Shown here: piece by piece, positions 27,754-36,880 of the stretch
How the letters are laid out: each line of letters starts with the position of its first letter
Numbering within the stretch: position 1 is the stretch's first letter
Source: Marine Group II euryarchaeote MED-G35
GTDB lineage: Archaea; Thermoplasmatota; Poseidoniia; Poseidoniales; Thalassarchaeaceae
Reading direction: 5' to 3'
NCBI GenBank assembly: GCA_002457155.1
Contig: NTJS01000001.1
Coordinates: 66,534 to 130,533, forward strand
Length of the DNA stretch: 64,000 nt
Notes under the pieces: model-generated
Told to the model about the DNA's origin: nothing
Databases searched by the model: none
What the model saw: only the letters and a program-made list of their open reading frames with translations
Made by a program: the position numbers and the translations under genes

Positions 27754-29415
27754 ATGGGACTAATTACATCCATGGCCGCTTTCTGGTTAGCCATACTCGT
27801 TGTTTTCGTTCTGGTCAATAGGGGGATATGGGTTTTCACCGATGTTTCAAAGAGCATGAGCATGTTCATGCTTGAGAAAGCCCTTGGCCCTCCAATAGAC
27901 TTCGTAGAAGGGAAGAGAGGATCTGCAGCCACTTCATGGATAATCCAAGGAGCCCTTTGGCTAATCCCTGCATCGGTTATTACTTTCTGTGGACTTTGGC
28001 TTTCACATGACCCAGAAGCACTTCACAGCCTTTCGTCATGGGGCCTAAACCCTGCTTCAACTTCCCTAATCACCTCCGGCTTCCTCGTTGCCGTTTACGG
28101 GTCCGTTGGGATGCTCCTCATCGGCTCTTCCATGCACATCGTCCCTGAACTGGGAGGGACAACTCTTGCAACCGAGAAGAACGCTACTCTGATGTCTTTC
28201 GTCTGGACACTTGCAGTATTTGTGATGTTCATAGCAGCAAACAAGCCGGAGATTTTGGGTATCAAGGTCATGCCACTAGCCACTCTACTTTCCAACCTAG
28301 CACTCATTGCCGTCATCGTCAATATGCTCCTAACTGCGGCTTCTCGAACAAAAAAGATGCCACTGCCGGCATGGATGATGATTATTGGAATGATTTCCGC
28401 GCCTGTCTCGGTTGTCGTCCTAGCAATCACAGGTCCTCTGGATTCTGGCTCAGGACAGTGGCTAGCAACTAGGATGGGAGGCACGTCCTTCTTCTTGATG
28501 ATGTCCGGTGCGATTCTATACGGTGCTTCAAGGGGCAGCGGAAATCCACTCTGGTCCAGGTCTCTTGCAGCAGTTACCATGGTAGGGGCAATCCTCACAA
28601 TTAATCCAGCAGGGCTAATTGAAGGTGAAATCGCATCTGACTTCCTCGGAATCAGTGCCGCTTCATTCGAACCTTCTAGGAACGATATCATAGCAGGCTC
28701 ATTCCTCCTTGCACTTTCTCTAATCCCAATAATCGCTCTTTCAGCCAATGTATTGGCGACAATGAGAGGTGATGACGTGTTCATCGAGAATCCTGACTCT
28801 CCGGGAATGCCAGAGATCAATCTGGCGGCCTTCATGGCTGTTCCCATCGCCATCGGAGGTCTTTTCGTTCTCACGGATCATCTTACTGGAACCAATGAGC
28901 TCACAGGAATTCATACATCACTAGTCTTGATGGGTGTCTGGGTGGTTTTCGTCCCTGCATCCCTTGGGGCAGCACTATCCATCTTCCCCGAGGCCTCTGG
29001 ACGGAACGTCCTTTCGGTAAATAGATCCAGATGGGCCTTCTGGTTGATGGCTGGTGGGGCTTTCTCCGGCTTGGTCTTCACGATGATGGCCGACTTCTCC
29101 GACATGGCTCTTCTCGAAGCTGCTATCGAGGAGGAGAACTCTACGGCCAGTCGTATCAGGGTTTTGGGATCGATCCTCTTCTATGGAACGGTTCTCGGCT
29201 CGATATATCATTCACTAAACATAATCAGCGGCTCATTTAGGGGGGCTCTAGCCGACGAAGGACCCACCCCATCTTCAACTTCAATATCCAGCCCCTACAA
29301 GCTAACCAAGGAGACCACTGTCAGGAAGATATTAGCGCAGAGAGAAGGAAAGCTAGACACAGTAGTCGTTCCGGAATCCAGTACCGATGTTCCAGGAAAC
29401 CCCACTGAGTTGTGA
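27754..29415 (+). CDS. Divergent heme-copper oxidase subunit I (COX1)-like membrane protein lacking apparent metal ligands
   Basis: 553 aa, about 12 TM; 'LITSGFLVAVYGSVGMLLIGSSMHIVPELGGTTLATEKNATLMSFVW' resembles COX1 helix II-III 'LITAHGLIMIFF...[28 protein letters not shown]'; 'HTSLVLMGVWVVFVPASLGAALSIFPEASGR' resembles COX1 helix X. GAGGTGA RBS. Confidence 0.6.
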   Translation: MGLITSMAAFWLAILVVFVLVNRGIWVFTDVSKSMSMFMLEKALGPPIDFVEGKRGSAATSWIIQGALWLIPASVITFCGLWLSHDPEALHSLSSWGLNPASTSLITSGFLVAVYGSVGMLLIGSSMHIVPELGGTTLATEKNATLMSFVWTLAVFVMFIAANKPEILGIKVMPLATLLSNLALIAVIVNMLLTAASRTKKMPLPAWMMIIGMISAPVSVVVLAITGPLDSGSGQWLATRMGGTSFFLMMSGAILYGASRGSGNPLWSRSLAAVTMVGAILTINPAGLIEGEIASDFLGISAASFEPSRNDIIAGSFLLALSLIPIIALSANVLATMRGDDVFIENPDSPGMPEINLAAFMAVPIAIGGLFVLTDHLTGTNELTGIHTSLVLMGVWVVFVPASLGAALSIFPEASGRNVLSVNRSRWAFWLMAGGAFSGLVFTMMADFSDMALLEAAIEEENSTASRIRVLGSILFYGTVLGSIYHSLNIISGSFRGALADEGPTPSSTSISSPYKLTKETTVRKILAQREGKLDTVVVPESSTDVPGNPTEL

Positions 29416-29465
29416 TTCGACCACATAGTCAATGTGTTGACAGGTCCTGCCACATCCGGGATAGC

Positions 29466-30749
29466 ATGAGGATAGGTCTTGTTGGGAAGCCGAACGTAGG
29501 AAAGTCAACCGCATTCTCCGCCCTAACTCAAATGCCTGTTGACATAGCAAACTATCCATTTACAACCATTGACCCCAATGTTGGGGTCACCTGGATTCCA
29601 TTGCCAGAGAGGTGTGCTTGTTTCGACCTAAGGGAACGACGGGAATCTTCTGGCAGGCTCCAGCCTACATCTCCCGAGGATGATAGGAGAGGGAGTATCT
29701 GCAACCCCAATTCAGGCTCATGTTCTGGGTTCAAGCGCATGGTTCCGGTAACTCTCGTTGATGTCGCTGGATTGGTCCCCGGTGCCCACGAGGGCAGGGG
29801 GAGGGGCAACCAGTTCCTATCTGACCTCTCAAGATGTGATGCACTAATCCAAGTCGTGGATGTATCCGGTTCCACCGATCTGGAGGGCAACCCAGTCGGC
29901 TCAGGAGGATCCCAACCAATTGAAGAGCATCAATTCCTAATCGGGGAGCTAGACTCATGGATTCTGGGAATAGTGGAGAACGGTTGGGACCGGGTCTCCA
30001 GAAAGGCTCAAGCAGAAGGAGTAACAGCGATTCGCGAACACATACTCGAGAGGCTGACAGGAATCGGTGCCAAGGAACAACACGTCTCAGTAGGATTTTC
30101 TTCAGTAGAGAGGGAACTGCAATCATCTTCAGATCCTGCTTCGTGGGGGCGTGAAGAACTCAGAACAATGTCTTCTGCAATCAGGAAGTCGATGTTCCCA
30201 ATCTCAGTAGCAGCCAACAAGGCCGACAATAAGCGGTTATGCGGGTCCGAGTTAGAGGCCGCAGTAGAGTCAAATGGGGGCAAAGTCGTATTCACCAGTG
30301 CCGAGGCCGAACTCGCTCTACGCCGCGCCTCATCTTCTGGGATGATTTCCTACCGGTTGGGGGATTCGGAATTTGAACTGACTGCAGCCGGTGAAGAGAA
30401 TCTCTCCGAGAAACAGAGAGCAGCCCTATCCTCAATCTCCAGCACCCTATCTTCGTGGGATGGCGGAGGATTGGTCGGCCTGCTATCGGAGGTAGTGTTC
30501 AGTCAACTATCCAGAATCGTCGCATATCCGGTTCAGGACGAGACTCACTGGGTCGATGGTGATGGCAAGCTTCTCCCAGATGCAATTCTGATTCAAAGGG
30601 GAACCACTGCAAAGGGACTCGCATTCGAGGTCCACTCCGACCTCGGAGAGGGATTCGTTAGAGCGATCGACGCCAGATCTGGAAGAGTGATTGGAGCAGA
30701 ACATGAACTAGTTGACGGGGACATAGTCAGCATCCAGGCAAAGACCTAG
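29466..30749 (+). CDS. OBG/YchF-type GTPase (P-loop, TGS-containing)
   Basis: 'MRIGLVGKPNVGKSTAFSALTQMPVDIANYPFTTIDPNVGV', 'VDVAGLVPGAHEGRGRGNQFL', C-terminal TGS-like 'VDGDIVSIQAKT'. Start set at the Met 18 codons inside the ORF. Confidence 0.9.
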   Translation: MRIGLVGKPNVGKSTAFSALTQMPVDIANYPFTTIDPNVGVTWIPLPERCACFDLRERRESSGRLQPTSPEDDRRGSICNPNSGSCSGFKRMVPVTLVDVAGLVPGAHEGRGRGNQFLSDLSRCDALIQVVDVSGSTDLEGNPVGSGGSQPIEEHQFLIGELDSWILGIVENGWDRVSRKAQAEGVTAIREHILERLTGIGAKEQHVSVGFSSVERELQSSSDPASWGREELRTMSSAIRKSMFPISVAANKADNKRLCGSELEAAVESNGGKVVFTSAEAELALRRASSSGMISYRLGDSEFELTAAGEENLSEKQRAALSSISSTLSSWDGGGLVGLLSEVVFSQLSRIVAYPVQDETHWVDGDGKLLPDAILIQRGTTAKGLAFEVHSDLGEGFVRAIDARSGRVIGAEHELVDGDIVSIQAKT

Positions 30750-31432
30750 CTACTTGCAGCCTCAATACTCAACTCAAAGAAAACAGCGGTCCAACTGATA
30801 TCGAAGTCCTCATCGTTGTCAATGAAGCCACCTGCAACTGGGGCCGCTTCTATCGAAGCTGTGATCGTAGCAATCCATGATCCCATGCCTCTCCCTTCAG
30901 CGTCCCACAACTGCCTAATCTCATTCTCATTCAAATCCTCTTCAGTGTAGTCTTCTCCAGTGTAATTCGTAGTAATGTCCCAACGGATGGAAAAGCCACC
31001 ATTACCCCCGCCCGAGCAACTTCCATCCGCACTCTGGTCTTCTATATGGCCAGAGGCGTATCCTTCGACATCAATGAGATCGCTGACCCCTTCCACGGTG
31101 TCTGTGAAACCCGGACCCGGGTCATCATTATCGAAACAAGAAACTTCCAACTCTACATACCCGATGCTTAATGTCGACTCAGTCACAAGGTCGAAGAAAG
31201 AATCGTGACTATCCCCATCACCAAGGGTTACTGATTCGCTCAGTGACGTCGTACTCTCTTCGAAGCTAACCATCAGTGAACCAGAAAGACCCGAGGAACC
31301 CCCTCCTGAGATGTCATCGTCTATCAGGGATGGAAGGGCTTCGAAGTAGACAGGGAATGCAACCAGGAAAACCAAGGTTCCTGCTAACGTCTTTACCTTC
31401 TGAGGGGTGTCTACAAGGTCTTGGAAGTCCAT
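30746..31432 (-). CDS. Hypothetical membrane-anchored exported protein
   Basis: 228 aa with N-terminal TM and acidic extracytoplasmic domain. Confidence 0.55.
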   Translation of the reverse strand: MDFQDLVDTPQKVKTLAGTLVFLVAFPVYFEALPSLIDDDISGGGSSGLSGSLMVSFEESTTSLSESVTLGDGDSHDSFFDLVTESTLSIGYVELEVSCFDNDDPGPGFTDTVEGVSDLIDVEGYASGHIEDQSADGSCSGGGNGGFSIRWDITTNYTGEDYTEEDLNENEIRQLWDAEGRGMGSWIATITASIEAAPVAGGFIDNDEDFDISWTAVFFELSIEAASS

Positions 31433-31502
31433 GGCCGTTTCACCCTTCGCTCCCAGAGCACCATATCAAATGCTCTCCCTATCTGTACTCTAGAATCTGC
31501 AA

Positions 31503-32003
31503 TCAGTTATCCTGTGAACCTTCCCAACTACCTATGTCTAACCCTTCCTTAGAGAACAACTTCCGCGAATTTCTGAATTCAGGAAGAAGATAACCAATCA
31601 CCGATCTCTCCATGAAGGTCCACTTCCAAGGGCATCTCGGAAGCATCCTAGACCACTCGAGCAAGAATTCTCTCCACTTATCGTTATCAAACAATTCTGG
31701 TACCTTGAAGGAAACAAACGACATTCTCCCAGAAGAACCCGGCACATAACTCCAGGTCCGAATCGCTAGACCTTCTGCTTCTCCGGACAAAACCTTCAAT
31801 CCGAGTACCCTAGCTCTTTTTGCGATTGGTACAATTATTGCCCATCTCTGGACCAATGTTGTCTCCTCAAAGCGCTTCATCTCCCATCCTCGACTTTCGC
31901 CGATAATCCGCATGGACCTGATTGCCTCAGTGGGCACAATGCTTACTGGAATCTCAAGCATCCGCTCCATTCGTCTCAAACCACCCTCGAGGCCCTCGCC
32001 CAT
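31503..32003 (-). CDS. Hypothetical protein
   Basis: 166 aa ORF filling the interval downstream of the ribosomal stalk gene on the same strand. Confidence 0.45.
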   Translation of the reverse strand: MGEGLEGGLRRMERMLEIPVSIVPTEAIRSMRIIGESRGWEMKRFEETTLVQRWAIIVPIAKRARVLGLKVLSGEAEGLAIRTWSYVPGSSGRMSFVSFKVPELFDNDKWREFLLEWSRMLPRCPWKWTFMERSVIGYLLPEFRNSRKLFSKEGLDIGSWEGSQDN

Positions 32004-32036
32004 AGCGGCTTCGCGTCATTCGTTCCAATCTTTGCT

Positions 32037-32351
32037 TCAGCCGAATAGGGAGCCAAGACCTTCGAAGCCGCCCGCCTCTTCTTCGGGCTCCTCAGCAGCC
32101 TCTTCCTGAGCTGGAGCAGCCTCTGAGGCAGCTCCACCGGAAGAAGCAGAAGGAGCAGCCGAAGCTACTGGGGCGGCGACCGCGGTCGCCATGGCCTCAT
32201 CGATGTCGACGGAGCCTAGTGAGGCTACTAGGGCCTTTACTCGGGCCCCATCAGCCTCGACTCCAGCAGCCTTCAGCACTGAGCTGATGGCCTTGTCATC
32301 GATGTCCTTTTCTGCAGAATGCAACAACATTGCAGCATATACATATTCCAT
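32037..32351 (-). CDS. rpl12: Ribosomal stalk protein P1 (archaeal L12)
   Basis: '[54 protein letters not shown]', Ala-rich hinge, acidic tail '[11 protein letters not shown]'. Start chosen at MEYVY behind an AAGGTGA RBS. Confidence 0.95.
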   Translation of the reverse strand: MEYVYAAMLLHSAEKDIDDKAISSVLKAAGVEADGARVKALVASLGSVDIDEAMATAVAAPVASAAPSASSGGAASEAAPAQEEAAEEPEEEAGGFEGLGSLFG

Positions 32352-32368
32352 TTCATTCACCTTTTTTT

Positions 32369-33382
32369 TCATCCGAAGAGATCGCCGAGTCCACCGAACC
32401 CTGCATCCTCTTCCTCCTCTTCCTCCTCGGATTCAGCCTCGCCGGCATCTCCCGATTCTGTCGCCTCGGAGGGGGCGACTTCAGCACTCTGAGATGCTGC
32501 TCCTAGAGCAGCTTGCAACTCTTCATCAAGAGCTGAGGAATCTAATTGTCCAGCTAGGGACAGAGCACGCGCGCGTGCTTGTGATAGTATGGCTGCTGCA
32601 GTCGATTCGTTGACGATCCCAGCCTCCAAGGCAACCGAAAGAGCCTCCGAAGAAGCCTTTGAGATTAGAGTTGGAGTGGTAGTGGAGGAGAACCACCTTA
32701 CGTTGCAAGCCAGATTGAAAGCACCTGAAGTTGCACTCACTATGTCGTTCCTCAAACCGTCCGTATCAAGATCAAGATCAGACGACTGGAAAAGATGCCC
32801 CTCTTCGATTGCCCCAATCAGGATTAGGCCAATCTCAATCGGATTGATTCCTAGTTTTGCTAGCATGATCCCCAGATCCGCAGAAATCTCGTCTCCTTCA
32901 GAGAAGGTGGTATCCTTCTGGATAGCGACTTTCCCCTTGTCAATTTTAGCAGGAATTCCTACCGCGTTGAACTCCCCTACGATTGGTCCAGGCCCGAATT
33001 CTGTTGGTCCGGCAGGAATTGTAACTTCGTTCGGGAATTTTTCACCCGCTTTGGCTGCTCGACCTTGACGCGTCTTCTCCAATTCTCCGAAGATCTCGAA
33101 CGCATTCATGGAGTCACTGTGAACAATACAAGGTTGATGTGCCCCTTCCAGAAGTGCTTCTATCTCGTCCTCCGGTCTACCAGCCTCGGACCAAGCAATC
33201 CTCACCAATGTTTTCTTGGCCATTCTGATGCTCATTCTCTTCCTCAAGGTGTTCCTCATGTCGATCATGTTGCTGGCAGGAACGCCAGAGACATCGACGA
33301 CAGCTACTACCCCTTCGCTGCTGAAAATCTCCGTCAACTCTGACACGCGATCCTTCTTCCATCCTGCTACCTTTGGAATCAC
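32369..33382 (-). CDS. rplP0: Ribosomal protein L10 (P0)
   Basis: '[23 protein letters not shown]', '[31 protein letters not shown]'; C-terminal '[12 protein letters not shown]' tail. Confidence 0.95.
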   Translation of the reverse strand: MIPKVAGWKKDRVSELTEIFSSEGVVAVVDVSGVPASNMIDMRNTLRKRMSIRMAKKTLVRIAWSEAGRPEDEIEALLEGAHQPCIVHSDSMNAFEIFGELEKTRQGRAAKAGEKFPNEVTIPAGPTEFGPGPIVGEFNAVGIPAKIDKGKVAIQKDTTFSEGDEISADLGIMLAKLGINPIEIGLILIGAIEEGHLFQSSDLDLDTDGLRNDIVSATSGAFNLACNVRWFSSTTTPTLISKASSEALSVALEAGIVNESTAAAILSQARARALSLAGQLDSSALDEELQAALGAASQSAEVAPSEATESGDAGEAESEEEEEEEDAGFGGLGDLFG

Positions 33383-34023
33383 AAGATCACCTCGACTCTA
33401 ATGGAGGGTCCCATGGATGTCTTGACAAAGCAAGATCGAATGTTCCCGGACCCCCTCTCAAGCTTCCCGATGACCCTGTCCCAAATGGCTACAGCGTTGG
33501 CGGTCAAGTCGTCGATACCTTGCTCTCTCGAGCCCAATGCTGTGTGGAATGTCACCCTGTCTCTAGAACGGACAATTGCTGTATCCTTGAGTCCCGACGC
33601 GAGAGCGGAAGGATCCAGAGTCGGAGGAACTGGTCGAGGCATCTTCCCTCTTGGCCCCAATACACCACCCAGGAATCTACCTACCGTCCCCATATGTGGG
33701 ATCTCTGAGAGAAAGAAATCGTAATTCTTGGCCATCTTCCTAGCTTTTTGGCGATCTCCCCCCAAATCCTCAATCGTAGATGGATCAATTACTTCGAGAC
33801 CACCTGCCTTAGCCTTGGCAGCCATCTCACCTCCAGCGAACATGGCTATCTTGACTGGTTTCCCCCTCCCAGAGGGAAGCCTGACCTCTTCCTGAATTCT
33901 ATTTGTAGGAATCTTCAGGTCAACATCCTTGATCGTGAAAGAAATCTCGATGGATTCGACGAAGCCCCTCTCCGGAGCCTCCTCTATTGCCTGTTGAATC
34001 GCAGTTTGCAGTTTTTCTCTCAT
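33379..34023 (-). CDS. rpl1: Ribosomal protein L1
   Basis: 'IPHMGTVGRFLGGVLGPRGKMPRPVPP'; start at MREKLQ behind GAGGTGGGA RBS. Confidence 0.95.
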   Translation of the reverse strand: MREKLQTAIQQAIEEAPERGFVESIEISFTIKDVDLKIPTNRIQEEVRLPSGRGKPVKIAMFAGGEMAAKAKAGGLEVIDPSTIEDLGGDRQKARKMAKNYDFFLSEIPHMGTVGRFLGGVLGPRGKMPRPVPPTLDPSALASGLKDTAIVRSRDRVTFHTALGSREQGIDDLTANAVAIWDRVIGKLERGSGNIRSCFVKTSMGPSIRVEVIL

Positions 34024-34036
34024 TTTTCCCACCTCT

Positions 34037-34065
34037 GCGGTTCGCGAGGCTCATGCCTCTCCCGC
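34037..34065 (-). promoter_or_regulatory. Candidate mRNA hairpin in the L11-L1 intergenic region (possible L1 autoregulatory site)
   Basis: mRNA-sense GCGG-GA-GAGGC-AUGA-GCCUC-GCGAA-CCGC: two helices separated by an asymmetric internal loop, just upstream of the L1 RBS. Confidence 0.35.
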
Positions 34066-34079
34066 AATTCGTGGCGAAT

Positions 34080-34358
34080 CTAGCTGAAATGCTCGCTAAA
34101 CTCCCCCTCGCTCATTGCGTTCAGAGCCACCTTAGGCTCCATTCCTTCCACTCTAACTCGCATTGAAACGCATGTCCCCATCACTTCTCTGCAGCGTGCG
34201 TAAATTGACTTCCCAGTCAGACGGTCCTTCTGACCTTCCGCTATCTCCTTGACCTGATCCATCGTCAGGTTCTCCACAGAGGCTTCCCATGAACCGTTAC
34301 ACTTCTTCTTCCCCAGTGATTGGATGACTTTGTGGGGGGTTTCATTCCGTGCTGACAT
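34080..34358 (-). CDS. rpl11: Ribosomal protein L11, C-terminal domain only (N-terminal domain absent)
   Basis: 'TPHKVIQSLGKKKCNGSWEASVENLTMDQVKEIAEGQKDRLTGKSIYARCREVMGTCVSMRVRVEGMEP' matches the archaeal L11 linker and CTD. GAGGT RBS before the ATG and an in-frame TAA four codons further upstream. Confidence 0.85.
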   Translation of the reverse strand: MSARNETPHKVIQSLGKKKCNGSWEASVENLTMDQVKEIAEGQKDRLTGKSIYARCREVMGTCVSMRVRVEGMEPKVALNAMSEGEFSEHFS

Positions 34359-34441
34359 GAAAATGACCTCTTATCGCGGAACTCGCCGACCTGCTCTCCC
34401 TATTTGATAATGATGTAAACCGAAAAAAGACACTTCTCGGG

Positions 34442-35311
34442 TCACTCCACCCTCTGAGTGACTCTCACTTGGTCGGCTCTAACAGTGAGTGCAACCGGTA
34501 CGGCGGCTTCGAACAACTCCACCGTCACCTCTTCCTTTGTCTCGGCAACTCTGGTTACCCGGGCTGCTTGTCCTCTGAATGCGCCTCCTGAGATCTCGAC
34601 TATGCAGCCCTCCTCGATTCCAGAGGTGGCTGCTTTCGGCTCTAGGTATGGCAGCACGTCTTCTAGAGGCGCCTCCCCGTCTAACACCTTGCTGCAGTTC
34701 TTTAGGGGGGTCACTCCTACCCCAACACGCCCGATCAACTTCTGGACATGATGCATCGCAGTAGCCTCGATGAAGATGAAGCCCTTCATGTAATGTGGGC
34801 TGAGTACCCCGAAGATCTTGTCTCGAATGTCCTTCAGAGAACCGGTTCCAGACAATCTTGCCCTAATTTCACTTGCTACGTTTTGTTCTTGGCCAATCGA
34901 AGTCTTGAGTATGTACAGGTAAGAAGCAACATCCCCATACATCTCCTTTAGTTGAGGTGTGGCGTAGTCTTTGTCCTGAATCTTACCAGGGTCGACCCAT
35001 TCGCTGTTCTTGTACAACGCACTTGGGCTGATTTCCGCCTCCTCGATAACGAAAAGTATCGGAGTCACGTCATTAAGACGATTCCCATAGGCAAGTCCCC
35101 TGGCCATCCCAGAGCGAACCAGACTCATCTTCTCAGAACTAATTCCCGTACACTCCGATACTCTTGATACGACAGAATCGTGATCACCAGGGTCGCCGAC
35201 TCCATAGATTCCATCCCATGCCCCCGGGAAGTCAGCAACCTCATCTGATCGCTGCATCAGTAGAACTTTCTCTCCGCTTCTGATATACACCGTATAAGCT
35301 TCTGACATCAT
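34442..35311 (-). CDS. spt5: Transcription elongation factor Spt5/NusG (NGN + KOW) with N-terminal degenerate Nudix-like domain
   Basis: N-term 'YTVYIRSGEKVLLMQRSDEVADFPGAWDGIYGVGDPGDHDSVVSRVSECTGISSEKMSLVRSG...ILFVIEEAEIS...EWVDPGKI' is Nudix-like; then 'SYLYILKTSIGQEQNVASEIRARL...YMKGFIFIEATAMHHVQKLI' (NGN) and 'IEEGCIVEISGGAFRGQAARVTRV' (KOW). GAGGTG RBS. Confidence 0.88.
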   Translation of the reverse strand: MMSEAYTVYIRSGEKVLLMQRSDEVADFPGAWDGIYGVGDPGDHDSVVSRVSECTGISSEKMSLVRSGMARGLAYGNRLNDVTPILFVIEEAEISPSALYKNSEWVDPGKIQDKDYATPQLKEMYGDVASYLYILKTSIGQEQNVASEIRARLSGTGSLKDIRDKIFGVLSPHYMKGFIFIEATAMHHVQKLIGRVGVGVTPLKNCSKVLDGEAPLEDVLPYLEPKAATSGIEEGCIVEISGGAFRGQAARVTRVAETKEEVTVELFEAAVPVALTVRADQVRVTQRVE

Positions 35312-35318
35312 TACCACC

Positions 35319-35603
35319 TCAGCCTATCAGCCATTTGAAGAATGGGGGGAAAACATTGACCATTAGAGCTAGGATGACGAAGCCAATCGCTCCTAACACA
35401 AACATCCCAATCCCACAAACTATCACGGTCTGTCTGAACTCTTGCTTCGAGGGCTTCTTTGCCATCTTGAGGATTCTGGCGTATGAACCAGTCTGAAGGC
35501 CCTTTACACGACCTTCAATCTCGTCCTGCCAGGACTGAGCAAGCTCTTCAATAGGACCTACCTTGGAATTCTCAACCGCCACGTTACCACCTAGAAGCAT
35601 CAC
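35319..35603 (-). CDS. secE: Preprotein translocase subunit SecE/Sec61-gamma
   Basis: Single C-terminal TM with 'KMAKKPSKQEFRQTVIVCGIGMFVLGAIGFVI'; conserved position upstream of spt5. Confidence 0.85.
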   Translation of the reverse strand: MMLLGGNVAVENSKVGPIEELAQSWQDEIEGRVKGLQTGSYARILKMAKKPSKQEFRQTVIVCGIGMFVLGAIGFVILALMVNVFPPFFKWLIG

Positions 35604-35673
35604 GGCGACCTACAGATTCCATTTAAGGACAACGGGAAGACAAAGTAATTGCATTCTTCATTTTGTGAAGAAT

Positions 35674-36825
35674 CTAACTCACGAATTCCACTGTCCTGTT
35701 TCTAAGATTCCTCATCTGGGTGTGAAGGGCTGCTCCATGAATCTGCTCGCTCTTCACTCCGGTCAGAACCAGAAGAACCCTGATGTCACTTCCCATCGAA
35801 TCATCTGTCGTCACTCCCCAAATCATCCTGGCATACGGGTTGATGCTATCTCGGATTATCTTTGCACATTGCTCTGCCTCTCCCAGAGTCAGACCGGTTC
35901 CGCCGACTACGTTTACCAACGCACCCCTTGCATCAGAGATGTCGATATCAAGCAGGGGCGATTGCAAAGCCTCCATGGTTGCCTTCTCCGCACCTTCTTC
36001 CACAGTAGCTTCACCCAGGCCAATCATCGCCACTCCACCACCGTTCTCCATTACCGATCGTAGATCCTGGAAGTCAAGGTTGACTACTCCTTCCTTGGCG
36101 ATCATCTCCGAGACGCCCGAAATGCTCCGCATTAGCAATTCGTCCGCAACTCTGAATGCTGCATCTAGGGGTAGGTCCCTCACTCCTTCAACTTCTAGCA
36201 ATCTTTCGTTTGGAAGGACGATAACTGTGTCACACACTTCCCTTAGTCTTTCTAGTCCCCATTCGGCATTCTGTCTGCGTACGGCTCCTTCGGAAACGAA
36301 AGGATAGCTAACAACTGCAATCGTCAGTGCCTCAGCCGCCTTTGCGAGCCTAGCGACGACGTGCGCACTCCCTGTCCCAGTGCCACCTCCAAGACCCGCA
36401 GTGATGAATGCCAGATCGCATTCCTCAACCTCTGTTTTCAGCACCCTTTCCGACTCGTATGCTGCCTGCTCTCCCTTCTCTGGGTCGCCCCCCGCCCCCC
36501 TGCCTCGGGCGGAGCGACCAATCAGGACCTTGTTCTCCACATTCACTCTCAACAGATGTTGAGCATCTGTGTTTACTGCCATCCCCTTGACATATTCATC
36601 ATCGAACAATCCCTCGTGCTCCAATCGGGCGACTGTGTTGGATCCACATCCTCCACAACCGAAGACTCTAATCTTCGGCTGAAGAGACTTCAGTAGATTT
36701 TCTAGATCCGGCACCTCTTCAATTTCAGGAATCTTCGGAGACTGTGTCTCATCATCCTGAAGTTCTAGAACTCTATCGATCAGGTGCTTCACATTCCTCA
36801 GGCGAGTTGAATAGAGGATAACCAT
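35674..36825 (-). CDS. ftsZ: Cell division GTPase FtsZ
   Basis: 'VFGCGGCGSNTVARL', 'GLGGGTGTGSAHVVARLAK', 'NLDFQDLRSVMENGGGVAMIGLGEA'. Confidence 0.96.
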   Translation of the reverse strand: MVILYSTRLRNVKHLIDRVLELQDDETQSPKIPEIEEVPDLENLLKSLQPKIRVFGCGGCGSNTVARLEHEGLFDDEYVKGMAVNTDAQHLLRVNVENKVLIGRSARGRGAGGDPEKGEQAAYESERVLKTEVEECDLAFITAGLGGGTGTGSAHVVARLAKAAEALTIAVVSYPFVSEGAVRRQNAEWGLERLREVCDTVIVLPNERLLEVEGVRDLPLDAAFRVADELLMRSISGVSEMIAKEGVVNLDFQDLRSVMENGGGVAMIGLGEATVEEGAEKATMEALQSPLLDIDISDARGALVNVVGGTGLTLGEAEQCAKIIRDSINPYARMIWGVTTDDSMGSDIRVLLVLTGVKSEQIHGAALHTQMRNLRNRTVEFVS

Positions 36826-36880
36826 TGCCCCAATCTAGACTAGAAAGAAGTAGGTTTTCACCATCAATCTAAGTTTCCAC

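Noticed and set aside
28095-28874. 259-aa minus-strand ORF
   Set aside because: Antisense to the COX1-like gene, which has a good RBS and TM pattern.
36361-36696. Plus-strand ORFs over ftsZ (also 35783..36307)
   Set aside because: FtsZ on the minus strand is certain; these are shadow ORFs.
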